63,741 nucleotides of DNA from Mesostigma viride (Eukaryota > Streptophyta > Mesostigmatophyceae > Mesostigmatales > Mesostigmataceae), in the NCBI GenBank assembly GCA_009746045.1, contig RPFO01000164.1:3855740-3919480 (forward strand), given 5' to 3'. The notes under the pieces were generated by a model, which saw only the letters and a list, made by a program, of their open reading frames with translations, searched no databases and was not told the origin of the DNA. Every line of letters begins with the position of its first letter. The stretch's first letter is position 1. Below are positions 1-12,300 of this stretch, piece by piece. The position numbers were made by a program, and so were the translations under genes.

Positions 1-300
1 TAGGGTGGGCGCGTGTCAGACCGCGTGGTCCACCAGGTGCTGCAGTACCTCACGTACAGGTAGGGTGGGCGCGTGTCGGACCGCGTGGTCAACCGGGCGC
101 TGCAGTACGTACCGTACAGGTAGGGTGGGCGCGTGTCGGACCGCGTGGTCAACCGGGCGCTGCAGTACGTACCGTACAGGTAGGGTGGGCGCGTGTCGGA
201 CCGCGTGGTCAACCGGGCGCTGCAGTACCTACCGTACAGGTAGGGTGGGCGCGTGTCGGACCGCGTGGTCCACCAGGTGCTGCAGTACCTCACGTACAGG
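1..300 (+). repeat. Five 60-bp units, each an exon 3' end plus its 5' splice site
   Basis: Five tandem 60-bp copies. In the importin reading frame units 1 and 5 encode [16 protein letters not shown], which matches the SAD2 segment just before the next exon (561). Each unit ends TACAG|GTAGGG, a good donor. Units 2-4 differ in the last codons ([10 protein letters not shown]). Phase 2 at the donor joins exactly to the exon at 561. Reading through any donor meets an in-frame TAG at once, so only one unit can be coding per transcript. Which donor is used cannot be told. Confidence 0.8.
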
Positions 301-3300
301 TAGGGTGGGATCGTGGGCCCCCGGCTGCATAGGACGTTTTGCAGTGGCGTGTATGCTAGCGTTGACATGGAACAGAGCTCACAACGTGGCGCTGCAGAAC
401 TGTGGGTTCATGGCATCCATACTCATTCTTCATCCTTCCTAAACCCTAGACCCTAACCCCTAAACCCTAAACCTCCATCCTTCCTTGATGTTTGCTGCCC
501 CACGCGTCCGCTGGCATGCACCCTTGGGGGTATGGCACTATCCACGGTGCCGTCCGGCAGCATATCGCGAGCGAGCACGTTCAAGGTGCTCAAGCCGCAC
601 ATGGACGTGATCATCTTCGAGATTTTGTTCAAGTCCATGTGCTTCAACGATGCGGATGACGAGCTGTGGAAGGAGGACCCGCACGAATACGTGCGCAAGG
701 GATATGGTGCGTGGGGCAGTATTAACGGAGTGTGCGCAAGGGATATGGCGCGTTGGGTGTAGTAACGGAGTGTGTGCAAGGGATATGGCGCGTTGGGTGT
801 AGTAACGGAGTGTGCGCAAGGGATATGGCGCGTTGGGTGTAGTAACGGAGTGTGTGCAAGGGATATGGCGCGTTGGGTGTAGTAACGGAGTGTGCGCAAG
901 GGATATGGCGCGTTGGGTGTAGTAACGGAGTGTGCGCAAGGGATATGGCGCGTTGGGTGTAGTAACGGAGTGTGCGCAAGGGATATGGCGCGTTGGGTGT
1001 AGTAACGGAGTGTGCGCAAGGGATACGGCGCGTTGGGTGTAGTAACGGAGTGTGCGCAAGGGATATGGCGCGTTGGGTGTAGTAACGGAGTGTGCGCAAG
1101 GGATATGGCGCGTTGGGTGTAGTAACGGAGTGTGCGCAAGGGATATGGCGCGTTGGGTGTAGTAACGGAGTGTGCGCAAGGGATATGGCGCGTTGGGTGT
1201 AGTAACGGAGTGTGCGCAAGGGATATGGCGCGTTGGGTGTAGTAACGGAGTGTGCGCAAGGGATACGGCGCGTTGGGTGTAGTAACGGAGTGTGCGCAAG
1301 GGATATGGCGCGTGGGGCGTATTAACGGAGTGTGTGCAAGGGATACGGTGCGTGGGGTAGTATTACGTAAATAAATATGTTCAAATGTATTGAAGGGACT
1401 TGGTGCATGTCGTGGTGGTAGCAGTAGTAGTACATGCTGTTAGTACGTGGCAAGGGATACGGCGCGTGTGCTAGTATTAACGGCGTGTGCCAGGTTTACA
1501 GTGTGTGTAATAGGATTACTTATGTGCGCAAGGTGCGTGTGGTAGCATCGTATACAATGCGCAAGGGATACGGTGCGCGAGCAATCGCTTTACTTCTAGT
1601 AATACTTTGATCGCTTTACTTCTAGTGATAGTTTGATCGCTTTACTTCTAGTAATACTTTGATCGCTTTACTTCTAGTGATAGTTTGATCGCTTTACTTC
1701 TAGTAATACTTTGATCGCTTTACTTCTAGTGATACTTTGATCGCTTTACTTCTAGTAATACTTGGATCGCTTTACTTCTAGTAATAGTTTGATCGCTTTA
1801 CTTCTAGTAATACTTGGATCGCTTTACTTCTAGTAATAGTTTGATCGCTTTACTTCTAGTAATACTTGGATCGCTTTACTTCTAGTAATAGTTTGATCGC
1901 TTTACTTCTAATAATACTTTGATCGCTTTACTTCTAGTAATAGTTTGATCCGTGCACGAGGGCTACGGTGCATAGATAGCGGGCGAAAACACACACGGAC
2001 TGTGTAGCCCAGAAGGGGGGGGGGCATACCCCCCAGTTTTGGTACTTGAGCGCGCACCTTTTTTTGCTGCCCAGCGCCGTCAGTCACCAGCCAAAGTGAA
2101 AAATGGCTGAGCGCACACCTTGGCCACAATCCGTCGGGGCAAAACGGAGTGCACGTTGGACGTGTGACACGTGGCACTACGCTATGTGTGCGCGCCTCCT
2201 TTCCTCCCCTATCTTGCCATCTTGTGTTATTTTTATCGTAGTAGATGATGTGCCAAGTGCATCGGCAGTTTAGACGCCGCCACTGCCGCAGCCTGCCCCA
2301 ACATGCCCTCCCCTGTTCCAACGCACCCCTACCTGTCTCCGGTGTCTGGTCACCTGCAGTTTGGCTCTGACGATATCAAATGTGTCACCTGCTTGTTATA
2401 CCTGGGCTTGCGCCTGCCAATGCATGCCTCGCTCACGCGTATCATTGCGCCCGCTCCCGCTTGTAATATTGCTATGCTGCTGACATCATAACCATATGTT
2501 GCTTACAAGTCCTCACGTTGTTTCGTACGTGCGCGCCCGGCATCATCCACGACATGTACAGCTCGTGACATCCTTTGCATCGCTTGTCTTGTTATGCTGG
2601 TCGTCCCATGGCCCCCTACGTGCGCGCCAGACATCATCCAAGACATGTACAGCTCGCGAACCGCAGCGATCAACTTTCTGCTGGAGATTGTGCGCGTGCG
2701 GGGGAAAACCTACCTGCCCCGCATCCTGGCGTTCGTGGTCACTGTGTTCACGCGGTGAGGGGGGAGTGGGGGGTTGGGGGTTGGGTGCGGTGAGGGGGGG
2801 GAGAGGCGCTCAAAGGATGAGGGGGGGGAGAGAGAGATGTTAACGCAGTGAGAATGGGGGGAGGGGAGGGGGGGGTGCACAGGGTGTTTTTGGGGGGGGG
2901 GATGATTGGACGGGGGAGGGAGTAACTGAGTATCTGCGATGCACACGGAGTTACTAGTATTTATAGCGCACAAGCGTATGCACACCTATATCAGGACATA
3001 TGCACATCCGCTCGTGCACATCTGCGCGCTGCCCGACGCTCTTCTCCTTGGCACAACATGTTTTTCCAATCTATTAGAGCGTCTGCATTCTGCAAGTACT
3101 GTCTTTTCTTATCGATCCCCGATCCTCCACGCATGTAGACCTTACCTGTTGCACTTGTGCACCACAAACATTCATATGTACGTTTTGCCACTTACCCCTC
3201 CGCCCCCTCGCGTATCAAGCACCCTACCTTCCACGGTGGCCTCCAGCTCCGGGCTCCAGCATGCGTGCTTTGCGAACTGATCCTGCACTTGTCCGACTAC

Positions 3301-6300
3301 AAACCCTTTTGAAACCCTGTCCATTATGAAACCCTCCAGTTCCTATCACCCTGTCCGCCTACCAGGCGCTCACCTTCGTTTGTGGCGGTAGTTGCGTCAT
3401 GCTCGATGTGTGTGCCCAATAGACAATGTGCTCTGGTAGAGCGGCGCCACCATGCCGACATTTGCCGTCATAATGTCCGCTTTTCCCCATTGGGCCCCCC
3501 ATGCCTTGGCCCTCCATGCCTTGGGCCCCCCCCAAAGGCGGTCGAAAAACTGGATTGAATAAGGGTAATAGAATCGCTGATGCTGGATGCTGCCATTTCC
3601 CTTCATCTCGCTCCAAGTGCGCCTAACTCACCCCCACCATCTGCCATCACTACTCCCCCCCCCCAACTGCTACACGGGGCCTTCATTCCCGTCATCTCCC
3701 CATTCTCCGCCCAGGTACAACGAGACCCCCCCCCAGCACCGCAACAGCCGCGAGAAGGACGGCGTGATGCTGGTAGTCGGCTCGCTGGCCGACAAGCTCA
3801 AGAGCAAGAAGGAGTACAAGCACTCGCTCGAGGCCATGCTTGAGCTGCAGGTGCTGCCCGAGTTCCAGAACCCAGAGGGACACCTGCGCGCCAAGGTGGG
3901 GCAAAGAAGGGGCCGCCAAAACCAAGAGCCCTGACAAGAGAGCTCAGATATATCCTAGAGCCCCTTTGCTTTTTGTGGGGGCAAAGGGGCTGACTTTCTG
4001 TGTGGACCAAAGGGGCTTACCGTGTCGTGTGGGCAAAGGGGCTGCCTCTTGGTACTGGCTTTCGTGGGCTGGAAGCGAGGGGCTGACTCCGCAAAGCCCA
4101 GGGCCGAGGGGCAGCTTGTTGTCTCGGCTGGTTGACTTGGCCCAGCTGTTGGGTGCCGTGGATGGATGGGTCGCAGCACGTGGTAATCTTATCACTTACT
4201 GTAAGAGTTAACTAGTGTAATCTCACACGTTCAGATTGTTCACGTGGTTGGGTCGGTGGCTCTGTGTATCCCCACCCCCTCCGATCCTTGTGAGAGTAGG
4301 CTTGCATGGTATAGGATGAGGATGTGTGAAATATATGGATAAGGGAAGGGTGCCAACGGCTGAGATCGGTGTGTGGCACATTGCGGGAATTGAATGGCCA
4401 GGAGGCGAGCAGCCTCGGCTGTGAGGGCGCTGTTCCCCAGAACAATGCCCCTGGGGCCTCCTTTTCTGACGCAGTCCCATGGGTCTTTCCCTCCAAAAAT
4501 GTTGCACGTCATGCACTTGTGCTAATGCTGACCCTCATATGCTGGTATACTTTCTCGGTTGTGCCCCCTTCCCTCCCCCAGTGCCTCCCACCCCCACTCC
4601 TCTTCCCCAGGCTTCTCCAGTGGATACACCTGGAATTACCTTACCTTGGAATACACCTTGGCATTTCCTCACTCACGTGTGTGGAATGCGGGCCCCTGCC
4701 CCCTTCACTACCCCCCACCCCCACCCCCTGCAGGCGTGCTGGCTGGCGGGGCAGTATGCGGACATCCCCTTCCAAAACCACGCGACGTTCACGAGCCTGC
4801 TCGGCAACGTCATGAATTGCCTCAGGGACCCAGAGCTGCCTGTCAGGGTGGACGCGGTGGTCGCGCTGCGTGCGTTTGTGGACGCCAGCCAAGGTGGGCG
4901 CCCGTCGCAAGGTGGCTAGGCGTTGTGTGCCCATGGGCCGTAGGAACCCATGTTTTAGCGACATGATGTGACCCTCTTTGCCACCATCTCGTGGTTCTGC
5001 ACTGGGCCCCTTTTGGTTCTATGGGTGGTCTGCATGGGTGCCACATGCCTGATCGCATCTGTCCCATTTACCTCCGCTCAAACTATCTGCCCATGCCTCG
5101 CAGCATTGCATAACCATGCAGTTCTGGGCACTAGCTGGCACCTGGATGTCTGCTTGCTTTCCGCTGCTCTGGAAGAACTCCGCCCGGCTCAGGCCTTGCT
5201 GAACCCACATATGCCGGGTTGCGGTGGCAGCCAGGGTGCCTGTGCCACAGACCCTGGTGGCCTCAGGCATCTATGGGGGCACATAGCCCAGGGCCTATGT
5301 TTCATGGCTATTCATTCTAACCACTCAGCTTGACGGTGGGCTGATGGATGTTGCGGTGTTGCGGTGTTGTGGACAGTGCTGTCCTTGATTCCTGGCATGG
5401 TCCCTTACTTTGTCGCAATCTGACCATTTTTTAACAGTGGTTGCCTCGCAAAAGGGCAGCCTATCCTGGCCGAGCCTTCCCCCCACCCACCCACCCACCC
5501 ACGCACCCCTTGGTAAACATGCTGCTTGCTGAATTCTGACCTGTTCTTATCCGATTCTCATTGCTGCCTCCCGCCTTCATGACGCGGCTGCGACGTGCCT
5601 GCGGTGGAAACCCTTTGGACTCTTTTGTGCACGGGTGTGGTGGGGACGCGGCAGACCTCAACGAGCTTCGGCCGATTCTGCCGCAGTTGCTGGACGGTGA
5701 GTGGGCAGTATAAACGTTTCTCGTGCTTGTGCGGTAGGCGGTGCAGTGGATGGTGATTGGGCAATAATGAGGACTGGCATGCTTGTGGGGGAGATGCTGG
5801 ATAGCGAGTAGGTGCGGGAAGGATGGCTCGGCGTGCCTGTGGGGTAGATCTAGCGCACCATGTGACACGGGAGCGGGTGTTTTTTCAAGCTGATGAACCC
5901 TCCTTTCGTCCGCTTTTGTGGTCACTTCGTCCCTCTTGTCACTGCCAATGGGGCACTCTCTTGCCCCCCCAGAGTTCTTCAAGCTGATGAATGAGGTTGA
6001 GAACGAGGACCTGGTGTTCACGCTGGAGACGATCGTGGACAAGTTTGGGGAGGAGATCGCGCCGTACGCGCTGGGGTTGACCCAGAACCTGGTGGGTTGG
6101 TGGGCGCTGGGCCTGATGCAGAACCTGGTGGGTTGGTGGGCACCCATTAGTTCTACTCTTTGTGGTATATGTTCTAGTTGCTGGCAGACCACCGCGTACG
6201 CGCTGGTGCTCTGGCAGAACCTAGTGGGTGTTGTGCCCATTACGAATACATAATAGTAATAATAAAACATAGTAGTATATCAACAGAGAATATATACTAA

Positions 6301-9300
6301 ACAGTTATATCATACTTTACAATATACTAAATCATATACCATATCATACTATATCATACGATACCATGTACTAAACAGGCATATCGCGGCCTGTGCAAAT
6401 TTGTAGTCTACCTGGTGTGTGCATGCAGCACCTGGTGGGTTGGTTTATTGCTGACAGACCGCACTGTGCGCCGCTGATGCTGCCCCACCCAGAAACTGGA
6501 CGGCTGGTGGGTACACGGGCACTTCTCTTCGTTCCACTAACAACTGTCGCCCGCCCTCTTCCCTCATTTCCTCCGTGGTGACGTGCGCGCGCAGTCGGCT
6601 GCTTTCATCACATGGCGGCCGCGCCTCCCCTTCCCTATGGTGCCTGATGCCTATGCGTTCCCTCCCCTGATCGATGCTTGTCGAGTATCCCTCCTGGTGA
6701 CGTGCGCGTGCAGACCGCGGCGTTCTGGCGCTGCATCGCCTCGGAGGAGGAGGACGACATGGATGTCGGCATGCTGGCGGCGGTGGGCTGCCTGCGTGCG
6801 ATCGCCACCATCCTGGACTCGGTATCCTCGCTCCCGGCGCTCTACCCGCAGCTGGAGGCCATCCTCATGCCCATCCTCATTCGCATGCTCACCTCCGACG
6901 GGCAAGGTGAGGCCACGCAGCTGTGCTTCTCGTGTGGCTGGTCATGGTGATTATACGCTAGTGCTGTGCTTCTCGTGTGGCTGGTCATGGTGGTTATACG
7001 CCAGTGCTGTGCTTCTCGTGTGGCTGGTCATGGTGGTTGTACGCAGCTGTGCTTCTTGTGTGGCTGGTCGTGGTGGTTATACGCAGCTGTGCTTCTCGTG
7101 TGGCTGGTCATGGTGGTTATACGCAGCTGTGCTTCTCGTGTGGCTGGTCATGGTGGTTATACGCAGCTGTGCTTCTCGTGTGGCTGGTCATGGTGGTTAT
7201 ACGCTAGTGCTGTGCTTCTCGTGTGGCTGGTCATGGTGGTTATACGCAGCTGTGCTTCTCGTGTGGCTGGTCATAGTGGTTATACGCAGCTGTGCTTCTC
7301 GTGTGGCTGGTCATGGTGGTTATACGCAGCTGTGCTTCTCGTGTGGCTGGTCATGGTGGTTATGCGCCAGAGCCATATTTTGATGCCCGTCCCCATCATG
7401 CACTTCTGATAGGCAAGATGGTGGCTCTCATGTCTACAGACGACTGCTGTGGGATGCCATCAATATATATAGTAGTATATATATGAGGGCCAGCGGGCCC
7501 CATGGTCGGCGCGGACCTGGACGTCATATTGGCGTCAGCGCTTGTCGGTGGCGCTGACTCGGGCCATGGCTGACATCATGCTCCGCCGTACGCGGGCTGA
7601 TTTTGCGGTGCAGCAGGGCTATTAGGTTCCTCCCGTTAGGCGTTTCCATCGGTCTTATCGTAGTATAGAGCTTTGACATGGCTCTGTATATTATAGGTTT
7701 ATAGCTGGGCGTTTGCTTTGGTTTGAGTGATTTCACTCTGCTGTAAGTAATTATATTTTTAATATATATATATGTGGTGCCCATATATAGCGCTATACTA
7801 CATCATTTAGACTAGTACTAATACTAGTACTAGTAGTATGTCATTGAAATTTTACAGTAGTTATGATGCAGTCATGATTATGTCTGCAGGCCAATCGGTC
7901 TGCCCCTTCATGGCCGTGCCCTCTCCCTGCCCTCTCCCTGCCCTCTCCCTGGCCATGTGGGCGAGAGTACCTTCTATGCCCACATGTACCTTGTAGGCGC
8001 GGCGTTCCCTTCTGCGCACCATCCGCTCAAGGGCATCCGGCCGCGATCCTCCCCTCCCCCGCCTCCTGCCTGCCTGCATGTCCATGCCCGATCCGGCCTT
8101 GGTGCGACCATGCGGTGATCATGCGGGAGCTGGTTGCGTTCGATTGCTCCTGGAGCAATGCTGGGGCACTTCCTCCGGTCCATACCATGCCCGATTGTTG
8201 CATCCCACTGGCTCGCTCTGGTCGCCCTAGTTTATGAATCATATTTTTGACCATGTGTACACATACACGCTGCTGGATGTCTCATGGATACATCCCTCTC
8301 GCCGGTGCCACTTTCCCCTGGGCCCTACCCCCATCCCTGGGCCCTACCACCAGACATCTACGAGGAGGTGCTCGAGATCCTCTCCTTCCTCACCTACTAC
8401 ACGCCCGTCATCTCGCCCGACCTCTGGAAGCTGTGGCCCGTGATGGTGGCGGCGGTCGACGAGTGGGCGCTCGACTACCTGGACAAGATCCTCATCCCGC
8501 TGGACAACTACGTGTCGCGCGGCACGCAGGTGTACCTGACGAGCACTGAGCCCAACTATCAGGAGAGCCTGTACCGGCTGGTGGCCAAGGTGAGTGAGGG
8601 AATACTCTGCTACCTGATGGTGGGTAGGTGGGGGGTGGGGGGGAAGGGCACCATATCAGCTGGAGGCTCAGGAGAAGGGGGAAGGTTGGATTGTGGCTGA
8701 GGGTTAGATGAGAGTGATGGTCAATCTGATGGTGGGTCACTGGTGAGGAGGGGGACCATTGTACCGGTTGCTGGCCATGGTGCGGAGAAGAGCTAGGGGA
8801 AATGCTCTCTGGCCAAGGTGCAGCGCGAAGTTGTGTATGGCCTGGCTAGGCGGCTAGGCTTCACGAGGGTGTCTCCTCCCTGAAGGGTTTGCTTTCCCTG
8901 GGTCTAGTTTGGCCAAGATGAGGGGTGACGCAGTCTACGTGTTAATTAATTACTCGCGTATTGAAATTAATTGATATCATTGATAAATTAATGAAGGTGA
9001 GAAGGGGACCATTGGACGGCCTGGTGGTGGGCCAAGCGGCGCGCTGCTGCGATATTGCTTTGCAAACATGACGAGCACAACAAGCATTCCATGTGCATGC
9101 GCACATCGAGTATGGCTTGCTTGTTAGCACTTCTACGGACTCGCAAGGCAACCCCCCTACGATGCTGATGCCTCTTGTTTCCGCATGAGCACAATCTCGC
9201 CTACGATGCTGATGCCTCTTGTTTCCGCATGAGCACAATCTCCCCTACGATGCTGATGCCTCTTGTTTCCGCATAAGTACAATCTCGCCTACGATGCTGA

Positions 9301-12300
9301 TGCCTCTTGTTTCCGCATGAGCACAATCTCGCCTACGATGCTGATGCCTCTTGTTTCCGCATGAGTACAATCTCGCCTACGATGCTGATGCCTCTTGTTT
9401 CCGCATGAGTACAATCTCCCCTACGATGCTGATGCCTCTTGTTTCCGCATGAGCACAATCTCGCCTACGATGCTGATGCCTCTTGTTTCCGCATGAGTGC
9501 AATCTCGCCTACGATGCTGATGCCTCTTGTTTCCGCATGAGTACAATCGTTGTTTTCGTCATTATGGTGCTAGTAACCATACTCATCATGGTTGTCATTG
9601 TTTTGCCTTGTCCCAATGACCGTCATCATTTTGTCCTGGTACCAGTACCTTTCATTATCGTTATTGTTGTCATTGTTGTCATTGTGTCAACTTCTGTCCC
9701 CCAGTGCCTGGTTAGTTATGATTGACCATTTCTGTTTTCTTTAATTTTCCATCCCTCAGTGCCTGATTAGTTATGATAGACCGTTTCTGTTCGCTTAATT
9801 GCTCCCCCCCGCAGTGCTTGATCAGTTATGATTGACCGTTTCTGCATCTTCCCTTTCCCAGTGCCTGATTATTTATGATTGGCCATTTCTGTTTGTTTTT
9901 ATTTAATCTTCCCTCCCCCAGTGCCTGGCCGATGAGAACGTGGAGGAGAGCGACTGCCTGCCCGCGCCCAAGCTCATCTCGGCAGTGCTGCAGAACTGCC
10001 GGGGCCACGTGGACGTGTGGATCGAGCCGTTTGCCAAGTTGGTCGTCAACAAGCTGCGCGTGTGCACCAAGGCAGGGCTCAAGGACCTGCTCATCAACGT
10101 GGTAAGGGGGGGGGGGTGCTTAGTAACCTAATGAATACGTTGTATTGAGAGTGGGGGTATAAGGGGGTCATCGCCAGATAAGATAACGGCAGGCTCGAGC
10201 TACCATGGTCCGGATTCTCCAGATTTCTGGCGCTGGTTGTCTCATTGATAAGGGGGTCATTGCCTGTTTATAAACCTGAAGCATCGACTGGGTAAGGAGT
10301 GCCGGGGGGGGGAGGGGGGGGAAAGGGGGGTTCGCTGGGCTCAGTTGTGCTGGGGGCGGTTGTAGCCCCTGCACCACCCTAAGTAATTGCAGACAATAGA
10401 GTTGGTCATGGGCTGTAGTAGATGAAACGTCCTGTGAAGGCGAGCTTGTTACTACCTGCGCGTGCGTTGGACCTTAAACAGGAAATCGGAGCTTTTGATG
10501 GCTATGAACACAAGATTTTTGTTTCCTGTGGTAGCTGCAAACGATTGCAAGGATACTTATATGCGGTGGCGGCGGGTGGGCCTGGACGGGGTACCCACGG
10601 AAGGCCGAATGGGGATAGGGGGGCATTGGGAGGGCAGGTTTTCTTGGGTGATGCAACTAGTCCTAGGCTGATACCTGCTACTAGTAGCCCTTGGCAGATA
10701 CCTGCACTAGTAGTCCTAGGCTGATACCTGCTAGTAGTAGTGCTAGGCGGATACCTGTTACTAGTAGTCCTAGGCGAATATTTGCTTCTAGTAGTCCTAG
10801 GCTGATATCAGGTATGTCGTTTATGCAGGAGTGCCTGTTGTTCATGGAGGAACAATTGTTTTTTTGCACGTCTATTAACATCTTTGCATCGGCCCGCCCA
10901 AGCATCCATGCAAGCGATTTTGCCTGCCCCGTTCACTCTCTGTATATTTCTGCCGTCCACCCCACCCACCCCCACTGACCCACTCTCTTCTCGAGAAATG
11001 TATCTGTCTGCCACCGCTGCGTGCCAGCTGGCGGACATCCTCTACTACAATCCCGGGCTGGGCGTCACCGTGCTCATGCGGCTGGGCGTGATGGGCGAGG
11101 TGCTGCACAAGTGGATGGAGCTGCTCTACAAGACCAACCCGGTCGGCAAGATGCAGCACTTCAAGAGGTGCGCGACCCACCTCTTGACCCACCTCTTGAA
11201 TCCACCTCTTGACCCACCTGTTGACACCTCCTGACACCTCTTGACACCTCTGGACACCTCTCGACCCACCTCTTGACCCACCTCTCGGGTCCCAATGGCT
11301 ACTGTGACCAGGCGATGCTAGGGCTCTAGGCGTAGCGATACCCCTGTGCTGTAGCTTTCGTTTTGCACCGTTGTGAGGGCAATTTTAGCTACTGTATGCA
11401 CTTTTATACGTCGATTTAGTAGCATTCTTACTGCGCATCGTGACATCATTTATCATGTGCATAAAATACAGCATGGTTCTGGTGGCGGGGAAGCCTGCCT
11501 TTATGGCGACCTACTGGGCTGACTTGGCCCACTTCCAGGGTTGACTAAGACCATTCCTCTGCCATACCATTCCTCTGCAGTACCCATTATTTGCTACTGG
11601 TAAATTTTATCAGTTGTACGGTAATGCATACTCAGCTTTAATGGCTGCATCTGCAGACAAATTGCTATGCTCGCGTAATACAAATATTGCCAGTAACGTG
11701 TGCCAGCTTTGGTGTCATCTAACGTCTCGTCCACCGCGCGTCATTGTAGCAACTAGCCTTGCGTCTTCATGCATAGCAGCGTTGTGGTGTTCTGAGGCAT
11801 GCCTCTTGGTATTTGGTGACGTTTCGCATTTGGTGAAGTTGCGGATGGGAGTGGATACCTTTTGTCCCCCTCTCCCTGGCCCGCATTCAACCCCCCCATG
11901 CATTGCTCCAGCCCAGTTCTGCTCTTGTAAAGAAAATAACTCCTCAGTTGCCCTCGTCTCTGACACCATGCAGTGCCCTCCTTGGCCCCCCTTCCCCACC
12001 CCCCCACACCCTCTGCCTGCCCACCATAGGGTGTACGACAAGAAGGTGGGCACGCTGGGCCTCGTATCCCTGTTAATGCTGCCGGTCGACCAGCTGCCTG
12101 CTGAGCTGGCCGCGCCCGAGGCGCTGGCCCAGGTGGTCAAGGGGACCCTGAAGCTGCTGGTGGACATGAAGCAGCAGATGGAGGAAGGTCCGTGTTGGCT
12201 GCTGTCGACTGTGCTGTCCCGATGTCAGTTGCCCACAGGCAGGGAGACGCGAGCAGAAGATTCTCAACGGCTGTCTTTTGGAGAGCTCATAGCCACGTAG

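Noticed and set aside
438-473. True chromosome end
   Set aside because: Only about five degenerate telomere units, within an intron and with coding exons on the right side and likely on the left.
453-1299. Open frames of 165-268 codons on the minus strand with [16 protein letters not shown] repeats
   Set aside because: Shadow of the 40-bp intronic minisatellite on the strand opposite the importin exons.
1588-1950. CRISPR-like regular repeats
   Set aside because: Direct tandem units with no unique spacers, in a eukaryotic intron; the same holds for the other short arrays.
4212-4516. Overlapping 90-97-codon minus-strand frames in the importin intron
   Set aside because: No motif or codon-use support; they lie in the intron between 3895 and 4734.
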